Source: Ramlibacter sp. (GTDB lineage: Bacteria > Pseudomonadota > Gammaproteobacteria > Burkholderiales > Burkholderiaceae). From it: a DNA stretch of 5,831 nt. Where the stretch lies: assembly GCA_014376915.1 (NCBI GenBank), contig JACMQP010000067.1, positions 1 through 5,831 on the forward strand, written 5' to 3'. Under the pieces are notes generated by a model. The model was not told where the DNA came from, made no database searches, and saw only the letters and a program-made list of their open reading frames with translations. The position numbers were made by a program, and so were the translations under genes. Positions 1-5,831 of this stretch are shown piece by piece (the first letter of the stretch is position 1; each line of letters starts with the position of its first letter).

Positions 1-286
<286 letters not shown>

Positions 287-323
287 CCGGGTGGATGACG
301 GAAAGCCGACTTACACTTGCGCC

Positions 324-1142
324 ATGCAAGACGGCTCCGATTCCCAACCTGGCGATGTTCCCGAGGGCATCGTGGTGCGCAAGCGCCGCAAGGGCATCTA
401 CATCCTGCCCAACCTGTTCACGTTGGCGGCGCTGTTCGGCGGGTTCTATGCCGTGGTGATGGCGATGAACGGCCGCTTCGACCTGGCCGCGGCCGGTGTC
501 TTCTGCGCCGGGGTGCTGGACAAACTGGATGGCTGGGTCGCGCGCATGACGAACACGCAAAGCGCGTTCGGCGAGCAGATGGACTCGCTGTCCGACATGG
601 TGTCGTTCGGTGCGGCTCCGGCCCTGATCGCCTACGAATGGGGCCTCAAGGGTCTGGGGCGTTGGGGCTGGGTCGCAGCGTTCGTCTATTGCGCCTGCGC
701 GGCGCTGCGGCTGGCCCGCTTCAACGTCAACACCACTGTTGTCGACAAGCGTTATTTCCAGGGCCTGCCATCCCCGGCCGCTGCCGCCCTGGTTGCGGGC
801 TTCATCTGGGTGATGAACGACCTCGGCGTCAAGGGCTACGAGGTTGCGTGGGTGATGTTCGCTGTCGCGCTGTATGCCGGCCTAACGATGGTCACCAACG
901 TGCCGTTCTACAGCTTCAAGGTTGTGCAGATGAAGAAGACGGTGCCGTTTGCCGTCATCGTCATGATCGCACTCGGCATTGCCGTGATCAACATCGACCC
1001 GCCGATCGTACTGTTCTCCATCTTCGTGGTGTATGGCCTGTCCGGCTATGGCGTCTACGGCTGGCGCAAGGCCAAGGGCCAGCGCACCAGCGTCATCAGC
1101 ACCTCCACCGACGAGCCGGAAGAAAGCGGATTGCACCGCTGA
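324..1142 (+). CDS. pssA: CDP-diacylglycerol-serine O-phosphatidyltransferase (phosphatidylserine synthase)
   Basis: This membrane enzyme joins serine to CDP-diacylglycerol to give phosphatidylserine and CMP, the step before phosphatidylethanolamine. The CDP-alcohol phosphotransferase signature D-x2-D-G-x2-A-R-x8-G-x3-D-x3-D is complete: counted from the ATG at 324 it has Asp66, Asp69, Gly70, Ala73, Arg74, Gly83, Asp87 and Asp91, which are the metal and substrate residues of the family. GIYILPNLFTLAALFGG just before it is the usual first membrane segment; about five or six more hydrophobic segments follow. The tail after about residue 240 is polar. The start is uncertain. ATG 324 gives 272 residues and a short polar N terminus, but its only purine-rich site (GGAAAG, 300-305) is 18 bases away. 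GTG 291 gives 283 residues without a visible ribosome site. GTG 375 has GAGGG seven bases upstream but begins only a few residues before the first membrane segment. The enzyme lies behind ilvC and ahead of the leucine attenuator. No decarboxylase gene (psd) stands between ilvC and pssA. Confidence 0.93.
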   Translation: MQDGSDSQPGDVPEGIVVRKRRKGIYILPNLFTLAALFGGFYAVVMAMNGRFDLAAAGVFCAGVLDKLDGWVARMTNTQSAFGEQMDSLSDMVSFGAAPALIAYEWGLKGLGRWGWVAAFVYCACAALRLARFNVNTTVVDKRYFQGLPSPAAAALVAGFIWVMNDLGVKGYEVAWVMFAVALYAGLTMVTNVPFYSFKVVQMKKTVPFAVIVMIALGIAVINIDPPIVLFSIFVVYGLSGYGVYGWRKAKGQRTSVISTSTDEPEESGLHR

Positions 1143-1173
1143 GCCCGCACCCGTGCGAGGGCCGGAAGAGCTG

Positions 1174-1182
1174 TGATACATT
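1174..1182 (+). promoter_or_regulatory. Possible extended -10 promoter for the leucine leader
   Basis: TGA followed by TACATT (1177-1182) matches the extended -10 pattern TGn-TATAAT at four of six hexamer positions. There is no recognisable -35 hexamer at 16-18 bases spacing. A start site about seven bases downstream would fall at 1189-1190, on or next to the A of the leader ATG. This is a weak motif-only call; transcription could instead come wholly from the ilvC-pssA side. Confidence 0.3.
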
Positions 1183-1189
1183 TAAGCAC

Positions 1190-1243
1190 ATGAACTCAAT
1201 TTCGCTGGCGCTACTGCTATCCCCCGACGGGCGGAGACGGTAG
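1190..1243 (+). CDS. leuL: leuA leader (attenuator) peptide, 17 residues
   Basis: The short ORF encodes MNSISLALLLSPDGRRR and ends with TAG at 1241-1243. Codons 6 and 8-10 are Leu (CTG, CTA, CTG, CTA), giving LALLL; CTA is usually a scarce Leu codon in high-GC beta-proteobacteria, which would make stalling sensitive to charged leucyl-tRNA. The ORF is followed 17 bases later by a strong intrinsic terminator and then by two leuA genes, the standard layout of amino-acid attenuation. Its product is not expected to act as a protein; translation itself is the sensor. There is no good Shine-Dalgarno sequence: TAAG (1183-1186) is only three bases from the ATG and GGAAGAG (1164-1170) is 19 bases away. 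Translation may therefore start on a leaderless or nearly leaderless transcript. The gene symbol is by analogy with the enterobacterial leucine leader; the peptide sequence itself is not claimed to be homologous. Confidence 0.8.
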   Translation: MNSISLALLLSPDGRRR

Positions 1244-1246
1244 CGC
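1208..1246 (+). promoter_or_regulatory. Pause (1:2) hairpin of the leucine attenuator
   Basis: GCGCTACTG (1208-1216) can pair with CGGTAGCGC (1238-1246), nine pairs including one G-U. A smaller inner hairpin, 1220-1225 with 1230-1235, has one C-C mismatch and a GACG loop. The first arm contains Leu codons 8 and 9 of the leader peptide and the second arm contains its stop codon. A ribosome stalled on the Leu codons would therefore melt this stem. Pairing was read by eye; no folding energy was computed. Confidence 0.6.
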
Positions 1247-1270
1247 GCGCGCACCCGATCAACGGCCCGT
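1227..1270 (+). promoter_or_regulatory. Possible antiterminator (2:3) pairing
   Basis: ACGGGC (1227-1232) is exactly complementary to GCCCGT (1265-1270), with an extra G-U pair possible at 1226/1271. The downstream half overlaps the 5' arm of the terminator (1261-1269), so the two structures exclude each other. A ribosome stalled at the first CTA (1211) would leave 1227 onward free to pair; a ribosome reaching the stop codon would cover it and let the terminator form. The pairing is short, so this exact register is an inference. Confidence 0.45.
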
Positions 1271-1298
1271 TTGCACCTGCAGCGGGCCGTTTTGTTTT
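1261..1298 (+). terminator. Intrinsic terminator of the leuA attenuator
   Basis: AACGGCCCG (1261-1269) pairs perfectly with CGGGCCGTT (1283-1291), nine base pairs. The 13-base loop has a small TGCA/TGCA inner repeat. The stem runs straight into a T-rich tract TTTTGTTTT (1290-1298). It lies upstream of leuA and 17 bases after the leader stop codon, so it is conditional rather than a simple gene-end terminator, although it would also end transcripts arriving from ilvC-pssA. Confidence 0.9.
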
Positions 1299-1338
1299 GG
1301 GGCTGCGGGATTGACTGAAACCCTGAGAGAGACCCACC

Positions 1339-3036
1339 ATGTTGAAGCAACCTGCCAGCAAGTACCGCGCCTTTCCCCCGGTGCGACTCACCGACCGGAG
1401 CTGGCCCGACGCGGTCCTCACGCGTCCTCCCGTCTGGTGCAGCGTCGACCTGCGCGACGGCAACCAGGCCCTGATCGAGCCGATGGATATTCCCCGCAAG
1501 CTGCGCATGTTCCAGACGCTGGTGGAGATCGGCTTCAAGGAGATCGAAGTCGGCTTTCCTTCGGCATCGCAGGTCGAATTCGAGTTCGTCCGCAAGCTGA
1601 TCGATGACAACCTGGTCCCCGACGACGTGACGATCCAGGTGCTGACGCAGGCGCGCGAGCCGCTGATCCGCCGCACCTTCGAGGCGCTGCAGGGCGCGAA
1701 GCGCGTGATCGTCCACCTGTACAACGCCACCTCGCCGGTGATGCGCAAGGTGGTACTGGGGCTGGACGAAGACGGCATCGTCGATCTCGCCACCAGCCAG
1801 GCGCGCCTGTTCGTCGAACTGGCGGCGCAGCAGCCCGGCACGCAATGGACCTTCCAGTACTCGCCGGAAATGTTCTCCGGGACCGAGCTCGCATTCTCCA
1901 GGCGCGTGGTCGACGCTGTCACCGACGTGTGGCGGCCGACTCCGGCGCGCAAGTGCATCGTCAACCTGCCTTCGACGGTGGAGCACTGCACTCCCAACAT
2001 CTTCGCCGATATGATCGAGTGGATGCACCGAAACCTGGCGCGGCGCGATTCGATCGTGCTGTCGGTCCATCCGCACAACGACCGCGGCACCGGCACGGCG
2101 GCGGGTGAGTTCGCGGTGATGGCCGGCGCCGATCGCCTGGAAGGATGCCTGTTCGGCAACGGCGAGCGCACCGGCAACCTCGATCTGGTGAATGTGGCCC
2201 TCAACCTTTACAGCCAGGGCGTCGATCCCGGGCTCGACTTCTCGGACATCGACGAGATCCGGCGCACCGTGGAGCATTGCAACCAGTTGCCCGTGCATCC
2301 GCGCCATCCGTATGCGGGCGACCTGGTCTACACCTCGTTCTCCGGTTCGCACCAGGACGCTATCAAGAAGGCGTTTGCCGACCGCAAGGAAGGCGACATC
2401 TGGGATATGCCGTATCTCCCGCTCGACCCCAAGGACCTGGGGCGCAGCTACGAGGCGGTGATCCGGGTCAACAGCCAGTCGGGCAAGGGCGGCATCTCCT
2501 ACCTGCTCGAGAGCGAATATGGCCTGGAATTGCCGCGCCGCCTGCAGATCGAGTTCAGCCAGGTGGTGCAGACCGTGATGGACGCGACCGGCAAGGAGCT
2601 GACAGCGCAGGACCTGTTCCAGCTGTTCGAGCGCGAATACCGCGTGCGCGACACCCCGGCGCCGACGCACCAGCTGCTCGAGGAGGCGCGGAGCGCCGCC
2701 GGTCCGCAGGTCAAGCTGGCGGCCGATGTGATCGTAGGCGAACAGCGCCTGAGCATCCAGGGCGCTGGCACGGGGCCGATCGACGCCTTCGTTGCCGGGC
2801 TGGCCGCGGCGACCGGCGAAAGCCTGCGCGTGCTCGACTACCATGAGCACGCGACCGGCTCGGGCGCCAATGCCCAGGCCGTGGCCTATCTCGAGTTGCG
2901 GGTCGGGCAGCAGACGCTGTTCGGTGTTGGCATCGATGCCAATATCGTTTCGGCCTCGCTCAAGGCGATCGTCTCGGGCCTGCAGCGGGCCCAGGCCCGG
3001 CGAGCGAACGAAGCGACCGCCGCCAGCGGCGACTGA
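1339..3036 (+). CDS. leuA: 2-isopropylmalate synthase, long (type 2) form
   Basis: This cytoplasmic enzyme condenses acetyl-CoA with 2-ketoisovalerate to 2-isopropylmalate, the first committed step to leucine. At 565 residues it belongs to the long class typified by the Mycobacterium tuberculosis enzyme. The TIM barrel opens with DLRDGNQAL (37-45). Metal ligands by alignment from memory are Asp40, His244 and His246 (HPHND) and Asn280 (GNGERTGN). Glu177 (SPE) and His338 (SGSHQD) correspond to catalytic residues. The C-terminal leucine-binding LeuA dimer domain, about 435-550, has GTGPIDA (477-483) and GVGIDANI (529-536), so leucine feedback is likely. The ATG at 1339 is preceded by a purine-rich ribosome site GAGAGAGA (1325-1332). 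The leader peptide and terminator upstream imply leucine attenuation. A second, class-different synthase follows after 15 bases. All key motifs are present; nothing suggests a broken gene. Another alpha-ketoacid substrate cannot be excluded. Confidence 0.95.
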   Translation: MLKQPASKYRAFPPVRLTDRSWPDAVLTRPPVWCSVDLRDGNQALIEPMDIPRKLRMFQTLVEIGFKEIEVGFPSASQVEFEFVRKLIDDNLVPDDVTIQVLTQAREPLIRRTFEALQGAKRVIVHLYNATSPVMRKVVLGLDEDGIVDLATSQARLFVELAAQQPGTQWTFQYSPEMFSGTELAFSRRVVDAVTDVWRPTPARKCIVNLPSTVEHCTPNIFADMIEWMHRNLARRDSIVLSVHPHNDRGTGTAAGEFAVMAGADRLEGCLFGNGERTGNLDLVNVALNLYSQGVDPGLDFSDIDEIRRTVEHCNQLPVHPRHPYAGDLVYTSFSGSHQDAIKKAFADRKEGDIWDMPYLPLDPKDLGRSYEAVIRVNSQSGKGGISYLLESEYGLELPRRLQIEFSQVVQTVMDATGKELTAQDLFQLFEREYRVRDTPAPTHQLLEEARSAAGPQVKLAADVIVGEQRLSIQGAGTGPIDAFVAGLAAATGESLRVLDYHEHATGSGANAQAVAYLELRVGQQTLFGVGIDANIVSASLKAIVSGLQRAQARRANEATAASGD

Positions 3037-3051
3037 CGAAAGGAAAGCACC

Positions 3052-4590
3052 ATGGCAGACCAACTGATCATTTTCGACACCACCTTGCGCGACGGCGAGC
3101 AATCGCCCGGCGCGTCGATGACCAAGGACGAAAAGCTGAGGATCGCGCGCCAGCTCGAACGCCTGAAGGTCGACGTAATCGAAGCCGGCTTTGCCGCCAG
3201 CTCCAACGGCGACTTCGCGGCGGTGCAACTGATCGCGGGGGCAATCAAGGATTCGACGGTCTGCTCGCTGGCGCGCGCCAACGACCGGGACATTTCCCGG
3301 GCAGCCGAAGCGCTCAAGGGCGCCGCCCGGGCGCGCATCCATACTTTCATTGCAACGTCCGCGCTGCACATGGAAAAGAAACTGCGGATGTCGCCCGAGC
3401 AGGTGCTGGAGCAGGCCAGGCTGTCGGTGAGGTTCGCCCGCAACCTGTGCGGTGACATCGAGTTCTCGCCGGAAGATGGCTACCGCAGCGACGTCGATTT
3501 TCTGTGCCGGGTGATCGAGGCGGTGATCGCAGAGGGCGCGACCACCATCAACGTTCCCGACACCGTGGGCTACGCGGTGCCAGAGCTGTACGGCATCTTC
3601 ATCAAGACCCTGCGCGAGCGGGTCCCCAACGCGGACAAGGCCATCTGGTCGGTGCATTGCCACAACGACCTGGGGATGGCGGTGGCCAATTCGCTGGCCG
3701 GCGTCAAGCTCGGCGGCGCGCGCCAGGTGGAGTGCACTGTCAACGGCCTGGGCGAACGCGCGGGCAACTGCTCGCTCGAAGAGATCGTGATGGCCGTGAA
3801 GACCCGCCGGGACTACTACGGCCTGGACGTGAACATCGACACCCGGAACATTCTGGCGACCAGCCGGATGGTCAGCCAGACCACCGGTTTCGTGGTCCAG
3901 CCGAACAAGGCGGTGGTCGGCGCCAACGCCTTTGCCCATGCCAGCGGCATCCACCAGGACGGCGTGCTCAAGGCCCGCGACACCTACGAGATCATGCGGG
4001 CCGAGGATGTGGGCTGGAGCGCCAACAAGATCGTGCTGGGCAAGTTGTCGGGTCGCAATGCCTTCAAGCAGCGGCTGCAGGATCTGGGTGTCGCGCTCGG
4101 GAGTGAGGCCGACATCAACACGGCTTTCGCCCGCTTCAAGGAGCTCGCCGACCGCAAGAGCGACATCTACGACGAGGATATTCTCGCGCTCGTCAGCGAC
4201 GAAAGCGTGAGGCAAGAGAACGAACAGTTCTGCTTCGTCTCGCTGTCGCAGCACAGCGAAACCGGCGAGCGACCGCACGCCGCGGTGGTTTTCACCGTCC
4301 AGGGCAAGGAGGTGCGGAGCGAGTCGGACGGAAACGGCCCGGTGGATGCATCGCTCAAGGCCATCGAGTCCCACGTGCGCAGCGGCGCGGAGATGGTGCT
4401 TTATTCGGTGAACGCGATCAGCGGTTCGACCGAGAGCCAGGGCGAGGTCACTGTCCGGCTGCAGAACTCGGGCCGGGTCGTCAACGGCGTCGGTGCAGAC
4501 CCCGATATCGTGGTGGCGTCTGCAAAGGCATATCTCAGTGCGCTCAACAAGTTACAGAGCAAAGCTGAGCGGGTTGCTGCGCAAGGGTAG
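3052..4590 (+). CDS. leuA: 2-isopropylmalate synthase, classical (type 1) form
   Basis: A second enzyme for the same acetyl-CoA plus 2-ketoisovalerate condensation, 512 residues, the usual length of the classical bacterial LeuA. It opens with [16 protein letters not shown] (8-23; Arg13, Asp14). It has the [10 protein letters not shown] segment (138-147), metal motif HCHND (202-206), NGLGERAGN (231-239) and SGIHQDG (298-304). The C-terminal regulatory domain, about 390-505, has GNGPVDA (427-433) and GVGADPDI (479-486). Its start has a strong ribosome site, AAAGGAAAG, just upstream, and it begins 15 bases after the long leuA, so the two are translated from one message. It ends in a double stop, TAGTAG (4588-4593). 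The protein is clearly not a copy of its neighbour: it differs in length, in barrel signatures and in N terminus. Citramalate or homocitrate synthase are related alternatives, but the overall match to Burkholderiales LeuA makes them less likely. Confidence 0.94.
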   Translation: MADQLIIFDTTLRDGEQSPGASMTKDEKLRIARQLERLKVDVIEAGFAASSNGDFAAVQLIAGAIKDSTVCSLARANDRDISRAAEALKGAARARIHTFIATSALHMEKKLRMSPEQVLEQARLSVRFARNLCGDIEFSPEDGYRSDVDFLCRVIEAVIAEGATTINVPDTVGYAVPELYGIFIKTLRERVPNADKAIWSVHCHNDLGMAVANSLAGVKLGGARQVECTVNGLGERAGNCSLEEIVMAVKTRRDYYGLDVNIDTRNILATSRMVSQTTGFVVQPNKAVVGANAFAHASGIHQDGVLKARDTYEIMRAEDVGWSANKIVLGKLSGRNAFKQRLQDLGVALGSEADINTAFARFKELADRKSDIYDEDILALVSDESVRQENEQFCFVSLSQHSETGERPHAAVVFTVQGKEVRSESDGNGPVDASLKAIESHVRSGAEMVLYSVNAISGSTESQGEVTVRLQNSGRVVNGVGADPDIVVASAKAYLSALNKLQSKAERVAAQG

Positions 4591-4620
4591 TAGTTATTTG
4601 TGTTATTTCAGAGGAAAGTG

Positions 4621-4633
4621 AGGAATCCTTCCT
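4621..4633 (+). repeat. Small inverted repeat after the leuA pair
   Basis: AGGAA (4621-4625) and TTCCT (4629-4633) form a five-pair stem with a TCC loop, 31 bases after the second leuA stop. No T tract follows, so it is not a convincing terminator. A shorter TTGC/GCAA stem (4574-4584) inside the end of leuA is followed by a T-rich stretch at 4593-4608 and is equally weak. I see no clear terminator for the leu genes. Confidence 0.3.
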
Positions 4634-4645
4634 AAGTCATTGATC

Positions 4646-4674
4646 TTGTGTAACTTTTCAGGCCGCGGTAAACT
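4646..4674 (+). promoter_or_regulatory. Candidate sigma-70 promoter of pbpG
   Basis: TTGTGT (4646-4651) and TAAACT (4669-4674) are separated by 17 bases; they match the -35 and -10 consensus at three and four of six positions. The 118-base gap 4591-4708 is clearly more AT-rich than the genes around it, as expected for a promoter region. A start near 4681 would leave a short 5' leader of about 28 bases. Motif-based only. Confidence 0.5.
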
Positions 4675-4696
4675 TTGCGCTCTGCTGTAGCGTTTC

Positions 4697-4701
4697 AGGA
4701 G
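4697..4701 (+). promoter_or_regulatory. Ribosome binding site that fixes the pbpG start
   Basis: AGGAG lies seven bases before the ATG at 4709, ideal spacing. The next in-frame ATG, at 4733, would be 31 bases away, so 4709 is preferred. Confidence 0.8.
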
Positions 4702-4708
4702 TCTGTCG

Positions 4709-5761
4709 ATGCCGTCGAAACCACTTTTTCAAATGCGCACAACTTTGAACCGGCTTCTACAAATACTTGCACTCTTGGCCGTGGGCCTGGCGTTTGTTTC
4801 CGTCCCGGCGCAAGCCGCCAAACGGCAGGCCGTAACGGTCGAAAAGCAGTCCTCGCCCAGTGCCAAGCGCCGCGTCAGCCGCACCTTCATCGTCGCCAAG
4901 CGCCGTTCCGCCATTCGGGTGGTTGCAGCGGCCACAAGACCTTCCTTCGGCCAACTGGCCGGCCTGCATGGCACCGCCGACCAGCTCGACCTGAAGTCCA
5001 GCGTTGCCCTGGTGATCGACCAGGACACCCGTGAAGTGCTTCTGAGCAAGAACGATTCAGCCGTGCTGCCGATCGCATCGCTGACCAAGCTGATGACCGG
5101 ACTGGTCTTGAGCGAAGGCAGGCTTCCGATGGAGGAGATGATTGAGATCACCCAGGACGACGTCGACACGGAAAAAGGCAGCAGTTCGCGCCTGCGAGTC
5201 GGCACTTCGCTCAGCCGCGGCGAACTGCTGCACCTGGCGCTGATGTCCAGCGAAAACCGCGCCGCCCACGCCTTGGGCCGCACCTACCCCGGTGGCTTGT
5301 CCACCTTCGTCGGACTCATGAATGCGAAGGCCAAGGGGCTGGGCATGAACGATACGAGCTATGTCGAGCCCACTGGCCTGTCTAGCCGCAACCAGTCGAG
5401 CGCGCATGATCTGGCCCGGCTGGTGAGCGCCGCCTACAACGACCCCAAGGTGCGTGAGCTGTCGACTTCACCGGGCCATCAGGTCGCCGTCGGCAACCGG
5501 ACCCTGAGCTTCAACAACACCAACCGCCTGGTGAAGAACCAGAACTGGGACATCGGTCTGCAGAAGACCGGATACATCTCCGAAGCGGGTCAGTGCCTGG
5601 TGATGCAGGTCAGGATCGCCGGCCGCAAGCTGATCATGGTGTTCCTGGATTCGGCTGGAAAACTGAGCCGCATCGGCGACGCCGAGCGGGTGCGCAAGTG
5701 GGTGGAATCCAATCCGGCGGTCGTGCCCGCCGCCACGGTGATCCGCCAGGTCAACGGATAA
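4709..5761 (+). CDS. pbpG: D-alanyl-D-alanine endopeptidase, PBP7/8 type (peptidase family S11)
   Basis: PbpG is a periplasmic penicillin-binding protein that cuts D-Ala-meso-diaminopimelate crosslinks in peptidoglycan. The 350-residue product starts with a signal peptide: basic start, hydrophobic core about 16-31, then VPAQAAK, with likely cleavage after AQA (residue 36). Residues about 38-75 are a linker rich in Lys and Arg. The catalytic domain follows with all three S11 motifs: SLTK (nucleophile Ser124, Lys127), SEN (Ser181-Asn183) and KTG (286-288). Segments such as LALMSSENRAA, MNAKAKGLGMN and VEPTGLS are nearly the same as in E. coli PbpG, which is about 310 residues; the extra length lies mainly in the basic linker. 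There is no C-terminal amphipathic membrane anchor like that of DacA, supporting an endopeptidase rather than a carboxypeptidase. It has its own promoter and is functionally unrelated to the leucine genes. Codons in the signal peptide (CTT, CTA, ATA, CTT) are unusually AT-rich compared with the rest. Confidence 0.93.
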   Translation: MPSKPLFQMRTTLNRLLQILALLAVGLAFVSVPAQAAKRQAVTVEKQSSPSAKRRVSRTFIVAKRRSAIRVVAAATRPSFGQLAGLHGTADQLDLKSSVALVIDQDTREVLLSKNDSAVLPIASLTKLMTGLVLSEGRLPMEEMIEITQDDVDTEKGSSSRLRVGTSLSRGELLHLALMSSENRAAHALGRTYPGGLSTFVGLMNAKAKGLGMNDTSYVEPTGLSSRNQSSAHDLARLVSAAYNDPKVRELSTSPGHQVAVGNRTLSFNNTNRLVKNQNWDIGLQKTGYISEAGQCLVMQVRIAGRKLIMVFLDSAGKLSRIGDAERVRKWVESNPAVVPAATVIRQVNG

Positions 5762-5831
5762 CAGCACTCAACAGAGAGGCGGCTGGCAGCGGACGCCAGC
5801 ATCGCAGGGGGGGCTCAACGGCCCGCTTCTG
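5762..5831 (+). other. Downstream region of pbpG with inverted repeats, cut by the window edge
   Basis: No gene is visible. GCTGGC (5782-5787) pairs with GCCAGC (5795-5800), six pairs, without a T tract. A run of seven G (5807-5813) follows. TCAACGGCCCG (5815-5825) repeats, exactly, the 11 bases at the 5' side of the leuA attenuator terminator (1259-1269). It may thus be the first arm of a pbpG terminator whose second arm lies beyond the window. Confidence 0.35.

Noticed and set aside
317..1243. A 308-codon plus-strand frame overlapping pssA and running to 1243.
   Set aside because: The part within pssA is an out-of-frame shadow, rich in Arg and without motifs. Only its last 17 codons, the leucine leader peptide, are supported.
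1243..1252. GCGCGCGCGC alternating run, possibly Z-DNA forming.
   Set aside because: Only five repeats, and part of it is explained as the second arm of the pause hairpin.
3187..3216. FAASSNGDF in the short LeuA instead of the more common FPxSSPGDF, considered as an active-site change.
   Set aside because: I recall the same wording in LeuA of other Burkholderiales, so it looks like a lineage variant rather than a defect.
1096..4374. A 1092-codon open frame on the minus strand across both leuA genes.
   Set aside because: It lies opposite two genes with full catalytic motifs. Its translation is rich in His, Arg and Ala with no recognisable domain, as expected from the antisense of GC-rich codons; long antisense frames of this kind are common in such genomes.
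3052..4590. Citramalate synthase or homocitrate synthase as the identity of the second synthase.
   Set aside because: Length, the [13 protein letters not shown] opening, NGLGERAGN and the complete C-terminal regulatory domain fit classical LeuA of Burkholderiales better; the alternative is kept only as a biochemical check.
4729..5283. A 184-codon minus-strand frame opposite pbpG.
   Set aside because: It is antisense to the signal peptide and S11 catalytic domain, is Ser/Arg-rich without motifs, and has no ribosome site that I can see.

Overview
The window is high in G+C and reads almost entirely on the + strand. It looks like the chromosome of a beta-proteobacterium of the order Burkholderiales. 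The evidence is the ilvC-pssA-leuA gene order, the wording of the two 2-isopropylmalate synthases (for example the variant FAASSNGDF in the short one), and a PbpG-type endopeptidase with a basic linker. The order is an inference from remembered family sequences; no search was run.

Layout: (1) Bases 1-286 are the 3' end of ilvC, ketol-acid reductoisomerase of branched-chain amino acid synthesis. (2) pssA, CDP-diacylglycerol-serine O-phosphatidyltransferase, ends at 1142 and follows ilvC closely, so the two are probably co-transcribed. (3) The 196-base gap 1143-1338 holds an apparently complete leucine attenuator: a 17-codon leader peptide (MNSISLALLLSPDGRRR, 1190-1243) with four Leu codons out of five in a row, a pause hairpin, a possible antiterminator and a strong intrinsic terminator (1261-1298). 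(4) Two tandem leuA genes of different classes follow, 15 bases apart: a 565-residue long (actinobacterial/mycobacterial-like, type 2) enzyme at 1339-3036 and a 512-residue classical (type 1) enzyme at 3052-4590. (5) A 118-base, more AT-rich gap carries a plausible sigma-70 promoter. (6) pbpG, a secreted D-alanyl-D-alanine endopeptidase of peptidase family S11 (4709-5761), is a separate transcription unit. (7) The last 70 bases hold small inverted repeats and probably the first arm of a terminator cut by the window edge.

How it works together: IlvC makes the dihydroxy-acid precursor of valine and leucine. The LeuA enzymes take 2-ketoisovalerate plus acetyl-CoA into the leucine branch. The attenuator sits exactly between the ilvC-pssA segment and the two leuA genes, so charged leucyl-tRNA supply would decide whether RNA polymerase enters the leuA pair. 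pssA (phosphatidylserine, leading to phosphatidylethanolamine) is a passenger by function but lies upstream of the switch.

Novelty: I see no unknown defence, mobile or RNA system. The gene content is core metabolism. The two points worth attention are the leucine attenuator with its short, possibly leaderless, peptide ORF and the tandem of two non-identical 2-isopropylmalate synthases behind it.
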